Counted from the stretch's first letter, positions 14,920-22,865 are shown. The stretch is 33,296 nucleotides of DNA from CAKSQF01 sp964569225 (GCA_964569225.1 CAZMTU010000011.1:1-33296), one strand, 5' to 3'. Numbers and translations are program-made. The notes: generated by a model not told the origin, from the letters alone.

Positions 14920-15963
14920 TTAACCTTCTTTTTGTACGGTAACAATCACCTTAACAGCCGCATTGCCGGTTTCCAAACCCTGAATCGTACCTACAAAACC
15001 GTATTTACCTGCTTTGCTGCCATCATAATCAGTACAGCTCCACTCTACAGGATAAGTTTTGGATTCTACATAGCCGCCGAATTCTTCATAATCCTCAGCG
15101 CCCAGCGTACGGACCGAAAATTCAGAAACCTCAAAGAGCTGATTATAAGTACGGATACCGACCGTTCCGTTCACAAATCCTTGGGTATCTCCCTGATACA
15201 GTACAACATCGTCAAGCTTTACAATAAAGGATTCATTGTAAACCAATACCTCCAGCTTATAATCAACATTAGGCTGATAGTCAAAGTCGACGGTTGTCAC
15301 AGAATTCCAGTTATTATGCGCATAACCGACACAAAGCTGACCGTTGGAATCACCGATTCCAACATACATTCCTTCATAGCTGTCCGCTCCGCTTTCTGTC
15401 ACATCAGAAGCGCGGAAAATAATGCCGAAATTATTGCTGGGTACCTCTTCTGTCCCGCGAACCACCATCTTAATGGCATAATTGGCATACTCTTCAGTAT
15501 CTGCCTTTGCCCATTCAGGCTCACTGATAAAGGCTTTCAATCTGGTTGAAGCCGCAATGGATGCAAACTTTCCGTCGCCAATCTGCGTAACCTTATCGGC
15601 ATCGCAAAGCGTCCAGTTAGCATTAAAGCTTTCCAGTGTTTCAAACTTCTCAGTAAAAAGTTCTTCAGATTCACCAGCTCCTTCAGCCGGCACCATTACG
15701 CTCAACTCGGTAGGCAACAAAGCGATCACATCCTGCAGCGTAGATCCGAAAGGTACCTTGACTGCTTCAACCGTCTCTACATCATAGTCCGATTCGACTT
15801 TAATGCTTGCGGAAGGCGTCTTTTTTTCTTCGGTTATAGCTGCCGTTTCCTGATCATCGGCAGAAGTACCGCTGGGTGTTTTTTCACCCGAACAGGCCGC
15901 CAAGGAAAGCGCAGCCGTCGCAGCTAAAATCAACGCGATTGCTTTCATTCGTTTATGGTTCAT
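14920..15963 (-). CDS. Lipoprotein with jelly-roll-like domain inserted in a bacterial Ig-like (Big_4) domain
   Basis: A 347-residue surface lipoprotein: signal peptide with lipobox LAAC (Cys24), then an acidic Ser/Thr-rich spacer (25-60). Residues 64-96 (VETVEAVKVPFGSTLQDVIA, LPTELSVMVP) look like the first strands of a Big_4 Ig-like domain, and residues 300-345 (SKTYPVEWSCTDYDGSKAGK, YGFVGTIQGL, VKVIVTVQ) supply its remaining strands. Between them, residues about 100-287 resemble a concanavalin/LamG-like jelly roll (FNANWTLCD, NNFGIIFRASD, DYKLEVLVYNESFIVKLDD, VGIRTYNQLFEVSEFSVRTL), as found in sugar-binding modules. The role is unknown, probably carbohydrate binding at the cell surface. 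A GGAGG site fits the ATG. No partner gene is in operon with it. Confidence 0.8.
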   Translation of the reverse strand: MNHKRMKAIALILAATAALSLAACSGEKTPSGTSADDQETAAITEEKKTPSASIKVESDYDVETVEAVKVPFGSTLQDVIALLPTELSVMVPAEGAGESEELFTEKFETLESFNANWTLCDADKVTQIGDGKFASIAASTRLKAFISEPEWAKADTEEYANYAIKMVVRGTEEVPSNNFGIIFRASDVTESGADSYEGMYVGIGDSNGQLCVGYAHNNWNSVTTVDFDYQPNVDYKLEVLVYNESFIVKLDDVVLYQGDTQGFVNGTVGIRTYNQLFEVSEFSVRTLGAEDYEEFGGYVESKTYPVEWSCTDYDGSKAGKYGFVGTIQGLETGNAAVKVIVTVQKEG

Positions 15964-15994
15964 ATTGAAACCTCCTTAGTTTTTTTACGGTTTT

Positions 15995-16023
15995 ATTATA
16001 TCACATTTTTCTGAATTATGAAA
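15995..16023 (-). promoter_or_regulatory. Promoter for the Ig-like lipoprotein gene
   Basis: TATAAT (15995-16000) on the minus strand with a weak -35 TTTCAT (16018-16023) at 17 bases. Confidence 0.6.
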
Positions 16024-16323
16024 GTACTTTCAGCAAAATTATTCGATTCTGCCAGCATTTTTATATGAATAAACGAATTTTAATATAATTTTTTATAACA
16101 AATAAATATATCTTTTTAAAACTAATCGGCGAAAAAGTTTTCTGACAGAGTCAACCGTACCTATGTCGGTTGGAAGATAAAGATACCCTTCGCTCTTTTA
16201 CAAATATAGCCGCATTGGCAGCCTATCTAACTCTTAAGCATTTTTCTACAAATAAAATAAAAAATGAAAGCTTTTCGTTTTTTCTAACGTATAGAGATAT
16301 AAAAACTAAAAGGAGTAAAGGTT
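16024..16323. other. AT-rich intergenic region before the serpin gene
   Basis: No gene is seen. A small hairpin TCAACCG/CGGTTG (16151-16172) is present. A TATAAT at 16084-16089 lacks a good -35, so the serpin promoter is uncertain. Confidence 0.4.
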
Positions 16324-17577
16324 ATGAAACGAACCATATCCCTGCGCCTATTCTCTCTATTACTGCCTGCTCTTCTTCTGATGTCCCAGCTTTCCGGCTG
16401 CGCTAATGTGTACGCCGGCGATCTAATCGCTGACTTTACCCCCCGACAGGTAGAAGCGCGAACGATTGACGAACCGTTTATCACTGCGGTTACAGATTTT
16501 TCCCTTTTGCTTTTCGGAGAAACCGCCCAAAGCGGCGAAAACTGCTTTCTATCCCCGCTTTCCGCTTTGATCGTACTCTCTATGATCGCAAACGGTGCCG
16601 ATGGCAACACCCTTGCGCAAATAGAGCAGACACTTGGACTGCCCGTGGAGGAATTGAATATCTATTTGCACAGTTTCACTAAACAGCTTGCTTCCGATTC
16701 ATCAGTCAGGCTCACTTTATCGAATTCTGTCTGGTTTAAAGATACCCAAGAAACGCCCCTAAAGGTGTATGACAAGTTCCTGCAAACCTGCGCTGATTAT
16801 TATGAAGCCAATGCTTTTGCAGAACCTTTTGACAGCGGTACAGTTCGCAAAATCAATCAATGGGCCAATAAAGAAACCGATGGACAGATTCCGGCAATCA
16901 TAGACGAAATTCCTGAAAATATGCTGCTTTATCTCATCAATGCCATTTTATTTGAAGGAAAATGGGCGGAAAAATATGAAAAATCCAACATTCTCGATCA
17001 CACCTTCACCGCAACAGACGGCAGCGAGCAAACGGTCAGCTTTCTCTTTTCCGAAGAATCACACTATTTTGAAGCGAGCGGCGCCACAGGTTTTTGGAAG
17101 CCTTATAAAGGAGAAAAATACGCTTTTTTAGGTATTCTGCCACCCGAAAACAGCACTCCAGAGGAATATCTGCGGTCTCTGAACGCAGAAGCGTTTCTGT
17201 CAATGATAAAAAAAGCCTCTGATACCTGCAAAGCCGGAATCCCTGAATTTACAGTGGATTTTTCAGCGGATCTCATCCCCGGTTTGACAGGATTGGGCAT
17301 TACCGACGCCTTTACCGGCGAAGTTGCCGATTTTTCCAACATGGCAAGCATCGATTTAGATGGCAAGCCATATATCGGCATTTTCAGGCAATGCAGCCAC
17401 ATTCAGGTGGACAGAAACGGTACTAAAGCTTCCGCCGTAAGTATTGCCGGTATCAAAAATGACTCCGATCCAATTCAAATAAATCAGGTTATATTAGATC
17501 GCCCCTTTATATACGGTATTTTAGATGTGGAAACCGGTATTCCTCTGTTTATCGGCTGCATGAATCAAATGGAATAA
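16324..17577 (+). CDS. Serpin-family protease inhibitor, lipoprotein
   Basis: A 417-residue serpin, with a signal peptide and lipobox LSGC (Cys26) that tether it to the outer face of the membrane. Family landmarks: NCFLSPLSALIVLSMIANGA (helix B), LTLSNSVWFK, VRKINQWANKETDGQIPAII (helix F region), LYLINAILFEGKWAEKYE, and the C-terminal DRPFIYGILDVETGIPLFIG. The hinge of the reactive-centre loop, DRNGTKASAVSIAG (363-376), has small residues as in inhibitory serpins. The loop continues IKNDSDPIQINQVI, with no Pro or large residues in the hinge to suggest loss of inhibition. Serpins irreversibly trap serine or cysteine proteases; gut Clostridia serpins (siropins) inhibit elastase-type and faecal proteases. 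The target here is unknown. GGAG precedes the ATG. It is monocistronic and convergent with trmO. Confidence 0.93.
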   Translation: MKRTISLRLFSLLLPALLLMSQLSGCANVYAGDLIADFTPRQVEARTIDEPFITAVTDFSLLLFGETAQSGENCFLSPLSALIVLSMIANGADGNTLAQIEQTLGLPVEELNIYLHSFTKQLASDSSVRLTLSNSVWFKDTQETPLKVYDKFLQTCADYYEANAFAEPFDSGTVRKINQWANKETDGQIPAIIDEIPENMLLYLINAILFEGKWAEKYEKSNILDHTFTATDGSEQTVSFLFSEESHYFEASGATGFWKPYKGEKYAFLGILPPENSTPEEYLRSLNAEAFLSMIKKASDTCKAGIPEFTVDFSADLIPGLTGLGITDAFTGEVADFSNMASIDLDGKPYIGIFRQCSHIQVDRNGTKASAVSIAGIKNDSDPIQINQVILDRPFIYGILDVETGIPLFIGCMNQME

Positions 17578-17885
17578 AAATTTCAGGGGATTTCTTACAG
17601 AAATCCCCTGAGTCTGTCGAGAAAGTTGAGAATAAATTGCACTATTCGTAAAAATGCAAAAATTCGTTTGTCCGCTTTTTTGCTTGCCTAAAAACGCTCA
17701 AGAGAAAAAACTCACAAAAAGAGAAAGACCGGGCATTTCGCCCTCTGCGGAGGGCGACTTAGGGCTTCGCCCTAAGAACCCACGACCTTTTGAGAAAAGG
17801 TCGATCAAAACTTTTATGCAAGTGAGCAAACAATTATAGTTTTTCGACAGCCTGAGGGGGATTTCTTACAGAAATCCTCTGGTGC
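17576..17885. repeat. Intergenic multi-hairpin repeat element, copy 1 (complete)
   Basis: It fills the gap between the convergent serpin and trmO genes. Flanking hairpins GGGGATTTCT/AGAAATCCCC occur at about 17585-17610 and 17856-17880. Just inside them are imperfect inverted ends CTGTCGAGAAAGTT (17614) and, reversed, CTGTCGAAAAACT (around 17836-17852). The core 17635-17812 is shared with the copy at the window end. It carries at least four stems: GGGC/GCCC, CCCTC/GAGGG, CTTAGGG-cttcg-CCCTAAG (17758-17776) and GACCTTTT-gag-AAAAGGTC (17784-17802). No open frame lies within it. It looks like a MITE- or REP-like non-coding element with a structured transcript. Confidence 0.75.
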
Positions 17886-17907
17886 CTTTGCAGCTTTGTT
17901 TTTTCCG

Positions 17908-18594
17908 TTATGAAGGCGTCAGTTCCCGAACCGTCAGAAGGTCGCCTGCCACAGTGAATGCCACCCGCATGCCCGCAAATTCGAAATGATAAATCCGATC
18001 TGAATCGTGCTGATAACCGGGACGAGGATCCTGCGCAAGCACCTCAACCAGCGCTTCGCGGCGCTTCTGCGGCAATTGATCCGCCAACGCTTTATCTAAA
18101 TTCACCCGAAGCACCCCTTCCTTCGATTGAAAGGCAAACCCTCCGGTGGCTTCCGGATGAGCATCCACATAAGCAAGATAAGGCTTGATATCGTAAATTG
18201 GCGTACCATCCATCAGATCCGCGCCTGAAATCAGCAGTATCGGTCCCTTGGGGGAACTCCATTCAATTTTTTCCAATTTAACCGAGGAAAGTCCGATGGG
18301 ATTTGGCCGAAAAGGCAAACGGGTCGCAAATACACCCATGCGCTTGTTGCCGCCTAATCGAGGCGGGCGTACAGTAGGCGTCCACTCCCGTCCGACCGAT
18401 TCTGAAAACTGCCAGAGCAGCCAAATATGAGAATACCCCTCCAACCCCCGCAGCGATTCCGTATTTCGAAATGCCGGTTCAAACACAACGGTTGCCCGCA
18501 GCGCCTCCACCAGCCCGCTCTGCCTGGGAATTCCGAATTTCGTAGGAAATTCGCTGTTAATACGGGCAATCACCCGAAAAACCGTTTCTTTCAC
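17908..18594 (-). CDS. trmO: tRNA (N6-threonylcarbamoyladenosine37-N6)-methyltransferase TrmO
   Basis: A 228-residue member of the TsaA/TrmO (VirR-like) family, which methylates t6A37 to m6t6A37 in threonine tRNAs using SAM. Signature segments are VFRVIARINSEFPTKFGIPR at the start, RGLEGYSHIWLLWQF, TVRPPRLGGNKRMGVFATR, LPFRPNPIGLSSVKL, ISGADLMDGTPIYDIKPYL and YVDAHPEA; the C-terminal KRREALVEVLAQDPRPGYQ with IYHFEFAGMRVAF completes the two-domain form. It starts with GTG (18592-18594), supported by GAGGAG at normal spacing. It has its own promoter. Presence with thrS in the same window is probably coincidental. Confidence 0.93.
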   Translation of the reverse strand: MKETVFRVIARINSEFPTKFGIPRQSGLVEALRATVVFEPAFRNTESLRGLEGYSHIWLLWQFSESVGREWTPTVRPPRLGGNKRMGVFATRLPFRPNPIGLSSVKLEKIEWSSPKGPILLISGADLMDGTPIYDIKPYLAYVDAHPEATGGFAFQSKEGVLRVNLDKALADQLPQKRREALVEVLAQDPRPGYQHDSDRIYHFEFAGMRVAFTVAGDLLTVRELTPS

Positions 18595-18680
18595 TGTGAT
18601 CTCCTCTTTAGCAAGTCCGATTTGATGTCACATCGGTTTGGACTGTCTGACGCAAACCGAATCCAACCCCTTCTGTAAAA

Positions 18681-18709
18681 ATTATAGCCTGAAACGAATC
18701 AATTGTCAA
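18681..18709 (-). promoter_or_regulatory. Sigma-A promoter for trmO
   Basis: Perfect TTGACA (18704-18709) and TATAAT (18681-18686) on the minus strand with a 17-base spacer. Confidence 0.88.
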
Positions 18710-18780
18710 TGCTAAAATAACTTAAACCGCGCAATCTTTCTTTCGCTCAAAAAAGCAAGGTAAAAATCTTCCGCAGAATA

Positions 18781-18809
18781 TTGACAACCACGGCAAAATA
18801 TGCTATAAT
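18781..18809 (+). promoter_or_regulatory. Sigma-A promoter for the mntP riboswitch transcript
   Basis: Perfect TTGACA (18781-18786) and TATAAT (18804-18809) with a 17-base spacer, starting transcription just before the aptamer. Confidence 0.9.
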
Positions 18810-18825
18810 AGCAACCAAATTTCCT

Positions 18826-18951
18826 ATGAGGGAGTAGCAAGCGCATTCCTGTGCGTAGCAAGTCAACATACTGACCGCTCGGTCTGGCTTGCTTTAAATT
18901 GCGAGACTCATGTATAACTGTCAAGGCTGTACATGAAGTCTTTATTTTTTT
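18826..18951 (+). promoter_or_regulatory. yybP-ykoY manganese riboswitch upstream of mntP
   Basis: The aptamer spans 18826-18911. P1 is ATGAG (18826-18830) with CTCAT (18907-18911). The conserved GGGAGTAGC follows the first strand, and GTCAACATACTGACC and GCGAGACTCAT match the family's junction sequences. The 3' strand of P1 is shared with a terminator: GACTCATGTA (18905-18914) pairs with TACATGAAGTC (18930-18940), followed by a long T run. Mn2+ binding would hold P1, prevent the terminator and turn mntP on, as expected for an efflux gene. Confidence 0.92.
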
Positions 18952-18959
18952 GCGTTCTG

Positions 18960-18996
18960 ACTCAGGTATAGCTTTACGGCTGTGCTTGAGTTTTTG
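18960..18996 (+). terminator. Second terminator-like hairpin in the mntP leader
   Basis: ACTCAGGTATAGC pairs imperfectly with GGCTGTGCTTGAGT and is followed by five T. It lies nine bases after the riboswitch terminator and shares the CTCA start with the aptamer's 3' strand. It could be a backup stop or a second decision point. Confidence 0.6.
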
Positions 18997-19061
18997 TATT
19001 CTGCCCTGTACTCTGCACGGGAATATTCCATGATGAACAAGCTTTTACGGAGGAAAATCAA

Positions 19062-19655
19062 ATGAGTTGGAATTTTTGGTTCTTTTTTAACAGTATTCTA
19101 CTGGGCGTAGGATTGGCAATGGACGCATTTTCAGTATCGCTTGCAAACGGACTGAATGAACCACATATGAAATTCAGAAAAATGTCGGGCATTGCCGGCG
19201 TATTCGGCGCATTTCAGGCGTTGATGCCAATGCTTGGCTGGATCTGCGTACATACAATCACACAATCCCTTCAATCATTTCAAAAAATTGTTCCTTGGAT
19301 CGCGCTGATTCTGCTGGTATATATCGGTGGCAAAATGCTGATCGAGGGCATTCGCCATCACAAATGTCCTAATCATACGGATGAAAAAATCAAAATGGGA
19401 TTAGGCGCTTTACTGATTCAGGGAATCGCAACCTCTATAGACGCGCTGTCCGTCGGTTTCACCATTGCTGAATACAACTGGCTGATGGCGCTGGTATGTT
19501 CACTGATCATTGCTGCCGTAACCTTTTGTATCTGTACGAGCGGTCTTTTCATCGGAAAAAAATTCGGTATGAAGCTATCCGAAAAGGCGGAAATACTCGG
19601 CGGGATAATCCTTATCGCTATCGGACTTGAAATATTTATCAGCGCGATGTTATAA
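19062..19655 (+). CDS. mntP: Manganese efflux pump MntP
   Basis: A 197-residue membrane protein with six helices in two inverted-repeat halves, exporting Mn2+ from the cytoplasm. The two diagnostic Asp motifs are GLAMDAFSVSLANG (Asp21) in helix 1 and GIATSIDALSVGFT (Asp127) in helix 4; the corresponding Asp residues are essential in E. coli MntP. GGAGG lies upstream of the ATG at the usual distance. Control by the manganese riboswitch directly upstream agrees with the function and makes the assignment very secure. The gene is monocistronic and ends at a GC-rich hairpin. Confidence 0.96.
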   Translation: MSWNFWFFFNSILLGVGLAMDAFSVSLANGLNEPHMKFRKMSGIAGVFGAFQALMPMLGWICVHTITQSLQSFQKIVPWIALILLVYIGGKMLIEGIRHHKCPNHTDEKIKMGLGALLIQGIATSIDALSVGFTIAEYNWLMALVCSLIIAAVTFCICTSGLFIGKKFGMKLSEKAEILGGIILIAIGLEIFISAML

Positions 19656-19658
19656 CCG

Positions 19659-19712
19659 TGCCATACGCCTCTTTCCGGACACATTAGTTCCCGGAAGGGG
19701 GCAGTTTTTGTT
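19659..19712 (+). terminator. Terminator of mntP
   Basis: CCTCTTTCCGG pairs with CCGGAAGGGG (stem within 19674-19703), followed by GCAG and a T run. Confidence 0.75.
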
Positions 19713-20036
19713 AAGCTTCGAACGATCTATTTTGCGGAATACACATTTAAATATATTGACGTCCACCATTAATTTATTGACCGATCAGCCTTGAACCGCA
19801 ATAAAGCCAGTCTTTCCGCTCACTTATACTGCATCAGCACATCGCGGCTGCCATCAGCCGCCAGTCGGACCGGCGGCGCCTGCTTGCTGGCTGCAGACAA
19901 CGGTTCCCTTGTACAGCCCTAAAATACGCTCTGATACATTCAGGCGGTATTACCAATGAAATTGATTTGGCAAGATTTTTACGTCCATTCGCAAACTGCT
20001 TCACAATAGCTGCATATTAAGGCATAAGAGGGCTAA
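19713..20036. other. Intergenic stretch without a recognisable gene
   Basis: No intact frame is seen. On the minus strand it follows the sigma-factor pseudogene and may hold its degraded 3' end (short readable pieces such as VSERILGLYKGTVVCSQQAG), but the frames are broken and no family is recognisable. Confidence 0.4.
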
Positions 20037-20455
20037 TCACCGTCCCTTGAAAATACTCAGCCGCTCCAGCATTTGACTGACACAAAGACGTCGCAATAAC
20101 ACAGAACAATGACCTCTCGATAGGCGGTGGAAAGCATAGCAATTTCTGTCCACCAAAATCACAGAGCGCGTTATCATCGCTTTGTGACTTCTCCTGTAGC
20201 ACCTCTTCCGGAATATCATATGTAAACACCGCGCGCCCTTTCCCCATGATATACCGGCATGTTTTAGTTACATTGACTGCAAGCCCCCAAAGTCACGACT
20301 TAAAACGGCGTTCATTCTGCGGCTTGGACAATTGCCTTGACAGCGGCCAGCAAAATTTCCTGCGAAAGTGCTTCTGCTTCCTCCTGAGAATAGGCGCGCC
20401 GTACCGCATAGCCGTTAACACTTTCAATATAGTCCTTGATTCGACGATCGTTCAT
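20037..20455 (-). pseudogene. Decayed ECF-type RNA polymerase sigma factor
   Basis: The ATG at 20453-20455 begins MNDRRIKDYIESVNGYAVRR and continues AYSQEEAEALSQEILLAAVKAIVQ, which is sigma region 2.1-2.2. A stop follows in the QAAE* region. Further on the readable pieces are LWGLAVNVTK, YIMGKGRAVFTYDIPEEVLQE (region 2.3-2.4 and linker), EIAMLSTAYREVIVL (start of region 4) and SQMLERLSIFKG (HTH of region 4), in changing frames. The order and spacing match a full sigma-70-family protein broken by several frameshifts and stops. It lies beside the GH76 lipoprotein gene, but any regulatory tie between them is speculative. Confidence 0.75.
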
Positions 20456-20554
20456 CTGTCTACCCTGCCTTTCACTCATAAAGTGCTGAGAAGCAGCTTT
20501 TTGGGGGAAATAAATCAAAAAATGTTTTTCCAGTTTTAAATAATTAGACAAAAT

Positions 20555-20593
20555 AAAATTCGTCCGAAACAAACCAAATTTCGGACGAATTTT
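20555..20593 (-). terminator. Terminator of the GH76 gene
   Basis: A perfect 15-bp stem (20555-20569 with 20579-20593) is followed on the minus strand by a T-rich tail, 13 bases after the stop codon. Confidence 0.85.
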
Positions 20594-20605
20594 AAAAGTC
20601 TCATC

Positions 20606-22684
20606 TCAATTATTCAGCTCATAAATACCGGTGAGCAGGAATACAGTCGCAACGCCTGAAGGCTGAATCACATCGGTCATCGACTGATCCGCCCAATCTC
20701 CTGTGCAGAAATAAGGATCATAGTAGCCTGTATAGCCTCTGTAATTCTTTGTTTTCAGTTCATTTGCCAGCACCGCCGTCAGCTTATCCATCGCTTCTGT
20801 GTTATGGGTCGGATCGACCGTATAATATAACTCAAAGCCTCTGGTCAGCCAGCCGATACACCAAGAACGATAGATAGGGTTCCCACTCATCCTTACACTG
20901 CCGCCGCTTTGTGTAAACATGTGTGAAATAGTCGCTTTCCACACAGCCGTTGTTTCAGTCAGATAGCGCGCTTCACCGGTGATCCGATAAAGGAGCGCCC
21001 CTACACACAGCATGGTTCCCTGATTATAAGCGGCTTTCCATGTATTGATGAAGCCGTTTATGACGATATTGTCGCTGTAAAGATTATTCTCCAACAAAAC
21101 CTGGCGGCACCAGTCATAGATTTGCTTTCCTTTTTCGAGGTAATTCTGATTGCCGGTAAGCTCATACGCGCGCAGATACGCAATAGCGCAGGGACCGTTA
21201 TCGCATATATTTTTGCTGCTGAAACTCTTATCCCAATAGATTCCGCCGCCCAGCGATTCATCCCAGCCGGTCCAAAAGAAATCCAGCAGTTCTTCCGCCA
21301 GTTCAAGATAATGTTCCTCACCCAACAGCTCGTAAGCATTCAAAAATTGAAGACAGAGCCATGCGTCATCATCATAATAATAATCCCCTGACTGCCATTT
21401 AGTGGCATTGTAATAGGTCACCTGATATTGTCCGGTAGGCGTTGTAATTTTTCCCTGCACTTTATAGGTCCCTACACAGTTGTTCAGCGCGTCTAAATAA
21501 ACAGAATAGATCAGCGGATCGTCAGGGCAGAGCCGGTAGGCTTCCGCCATTGCTTCCACAAACGCCGCTACCCCCCAAACAGAACTGGCATCGGTTCTGC
21601 CCAAATCAGGACGGAGCGTATGGGTCGAACGGTCGTAATAATCGTTAATAATCTGTTTAACAAGTGCAATACCGGCTGAAGCATAAACCGATTGATCAAT
21701 ATCGGTACGGTTTTGAGCGGCTTCCAGCGCGGGCGTCTGAGGTATTTCATCAGTATAAAGGGTTATTTCCGACATCTGCGTCATGCTGGAAGGCGCCCTC
21801 AGGGTAAAACGGAAATAACTGTACCGACCGGCAGTCACGGTAAACAAAACCTCAACATTATCCTTCTGCGGGATCTTTCCGCTGCTGACATCTGAAATGA
21901 CCTGCCATATGTTGCCGTCAGTAGAGCCCTCCAATATCCAGCTTGTAGGAATACGTCCGTATTGAGCCGTATCGGAAGCAGTCTGAATAGAATAACCGCA
22001 AATCGAGAAAGCTTTATCCAACTTCCATGTAACAGCATATCCGGTTGTATTGGTACACAGCTTAGTCCCCGGATCGCTGTCAAATAGCTTCTCGCTGCCT
22101 TCCCCGCTCATACCAACAGCGGTAGAGTGAACCAACACCGCATGTGACGCATTATCAATAGGAAAATAGGTATTCAAAGTAGGTATAACCGTTGGAGCAA
22201 TCGGTTGAGTTGTCACCGGAAGAGCTGTAGTGATCGGAGGCACGGTGGTGATCGGAGATGAGGTAGTAACCGGCTTTGTGGTTTCCGGTTTCTGAGTGGC
22301 AATCGGCGAGGCAGTGTTTGCCGTTGTTACAGGCGCGGTCGAGGTCATAGGCGGCAAAGTAATCGGATCAGTCTCCGAAACCGTTTGGGAATCAGTGGTT
22401 TCAGGCACCGCAGACGGACTGTCCGTTTCAGCTGGTACTGTTGTTTGTCCGTCTGTCGTCAAAGTTGAATTCGGTGGGATAATCGGGGTATCGGGCATAT
22501 TGGTTGAAGCATCTGATGAATCGGGATCAATCGCATAAGCAGACGTTTCAAAACGGGTAGAAGCATCAGACTGCGAAACAGCGTCATCATTCGTGTTGCC
22601 GGAGGAATTATTCAGATCGTGTCCCGCAGTACATGCAGACAAAAGCAATGCCCAAAGCAGAACAATTGCGGTTAATTTTTTCAT
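20606..22684 (-). CDS. GH76 family lipoprotein (putative alpha-1,6-mannanase) with F5/8-type carbohydrate-binding domain
   Basis: A 692-residue surface enzyme. A lipoprotein signal with lipobox LSAC (Cys18) is followed by a long Thr/Ser/Pro-rich linker (about 25-168), likely a stalk through the cell wall. Residues about 175-312 form an F5/8 type C (discoidin, CBM32-like) domain: HSTAVGMSGEGSEKLFDSDP, WKLDKAFSICGYSIQTASD, WILEGSTDGNIWQVISD, YFRFTLRAPSS. From about 335 to the end is an (alpha/alpha)6 barrel of GH76 with YYYDDDAWLCLQFLNAYELL (Asp438-440, the catalytic Asp pair), GGGIYWDKSFSSKNICDNGP and YRSWCIGWLTRGFELY. GH76 enzymes act on alpha-1,6-mannan backbones, as in fungal walls, suggesting use of yeast mannan. 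No transporter or other glycosidase adjoins it. AAGGAG precedes the ATG. Confidence 0.9.
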   Translation of the reverse strand: MKKLTAIVLLWALLLSACTAGHDLNNSSGNTNDDAVSQSDASTRFETSAYAIDPDSSDASTNMPDTPIIPPNSTLTTDGQTTVPAETDSPSAVPETTDSQTVSETDPITLPPMTSTAPVTTANTASPIATQKPETTKPVTTSSPITTVPPITTALPVTTQPIAPTVIPTLNTYFPIDNASHAVLVHSTAVGMSGEGSEKLFDSDPGTKLCTNTTGYAVTWKLDKAFSICGYSIQTASDTAQYGRIPTSWILEGSTDGNIWQVISDVSSGKIPQKDNVEVLFTVTAGRYSYFRFTLRAPSSMTQMSEITLYTDEIPQTPALEAAQNRTDIDQSVYASAGIALVKQIINDYYDRSTHTLRPDLGRTDASSVWGVAAFVEAMAEAYRLCPDDPLIYSVYLDALNNCVGTYKVQGKITTPTGQYQVTYYNATKWQSGDYYYDDDAWLCLQFLNAYELLGEEHYLELAEELLDFFWTGWDESLGGGIYWDKSFSSKNICDNGPCAIAYLRAYELTGNQNYLEKGKQIYDWCRQVLLENNLYSDNIVINGFINTWKAAYNQGTMLCVGALLYRITGEARYLTETTAVWKATISHMFTQSGGSVRMSGNPIYRSWCIGWLTRGFELYYTVDPTHNTEAMDKLTAVLANELKTKNYRGYTGYYDPYFCTGDWADQSMTDVIQPSGVATVFLLTGIYELNN

Positions 22685-22728
22685 GAAAGTTCTCCTTCTC
22701 AGACAAAAAATTAGAATATACTATTGAT

Positions 22729-22757
22729 ATGATACACTAAAATAATATAAAAGTCAA
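22729..22757 (-). promoter_or_regulatory. Promoter for the GH76 gene
   Basis: TTGACT (22752-22757) and TATCAT (22729-22734) on the minus strand with a 17-base spacer. Confidence 0.75.
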
Positions 22758-22835
22758 TAAAAATACATTTAAAATGATAAATTGTTTTCTTTTTTGAAGC
22801 AAACTAAGCAACTGAAAGGTCTTTCATATTTAAGT

Positions 22836-22865
22836 TTGCTTTTTTGATTCATTTTATGCTATAAT
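22836..22865 (+). promoter_or_regulatory. Possible promoter for the GNAT gene
   Basis: TTGCTT (22836-22841) and TATAAT (22860-22865) with an 18-base spacer. The leader to the start codon would be about 270 bases, and I see no clear structure in it beyond a weak CTCTTGTT/CACGAG hairpin near 22926-22945. Confidence 0.6.

Noticed and set aside
14836..15549. Plus-strand open frame of 237 codons opposite the Ig-like lipoprotein
   Set aside because: Antisense shadow; the minus-strand gene has a lipobox, ribosome site and recognisable domain pieces.
17635..17812. Small coding gene inside the repeat element
   Set aside because: The short open frame overlapping it (from 17654) is not kept in the second copy, and the sequence is dominated by hairpins.
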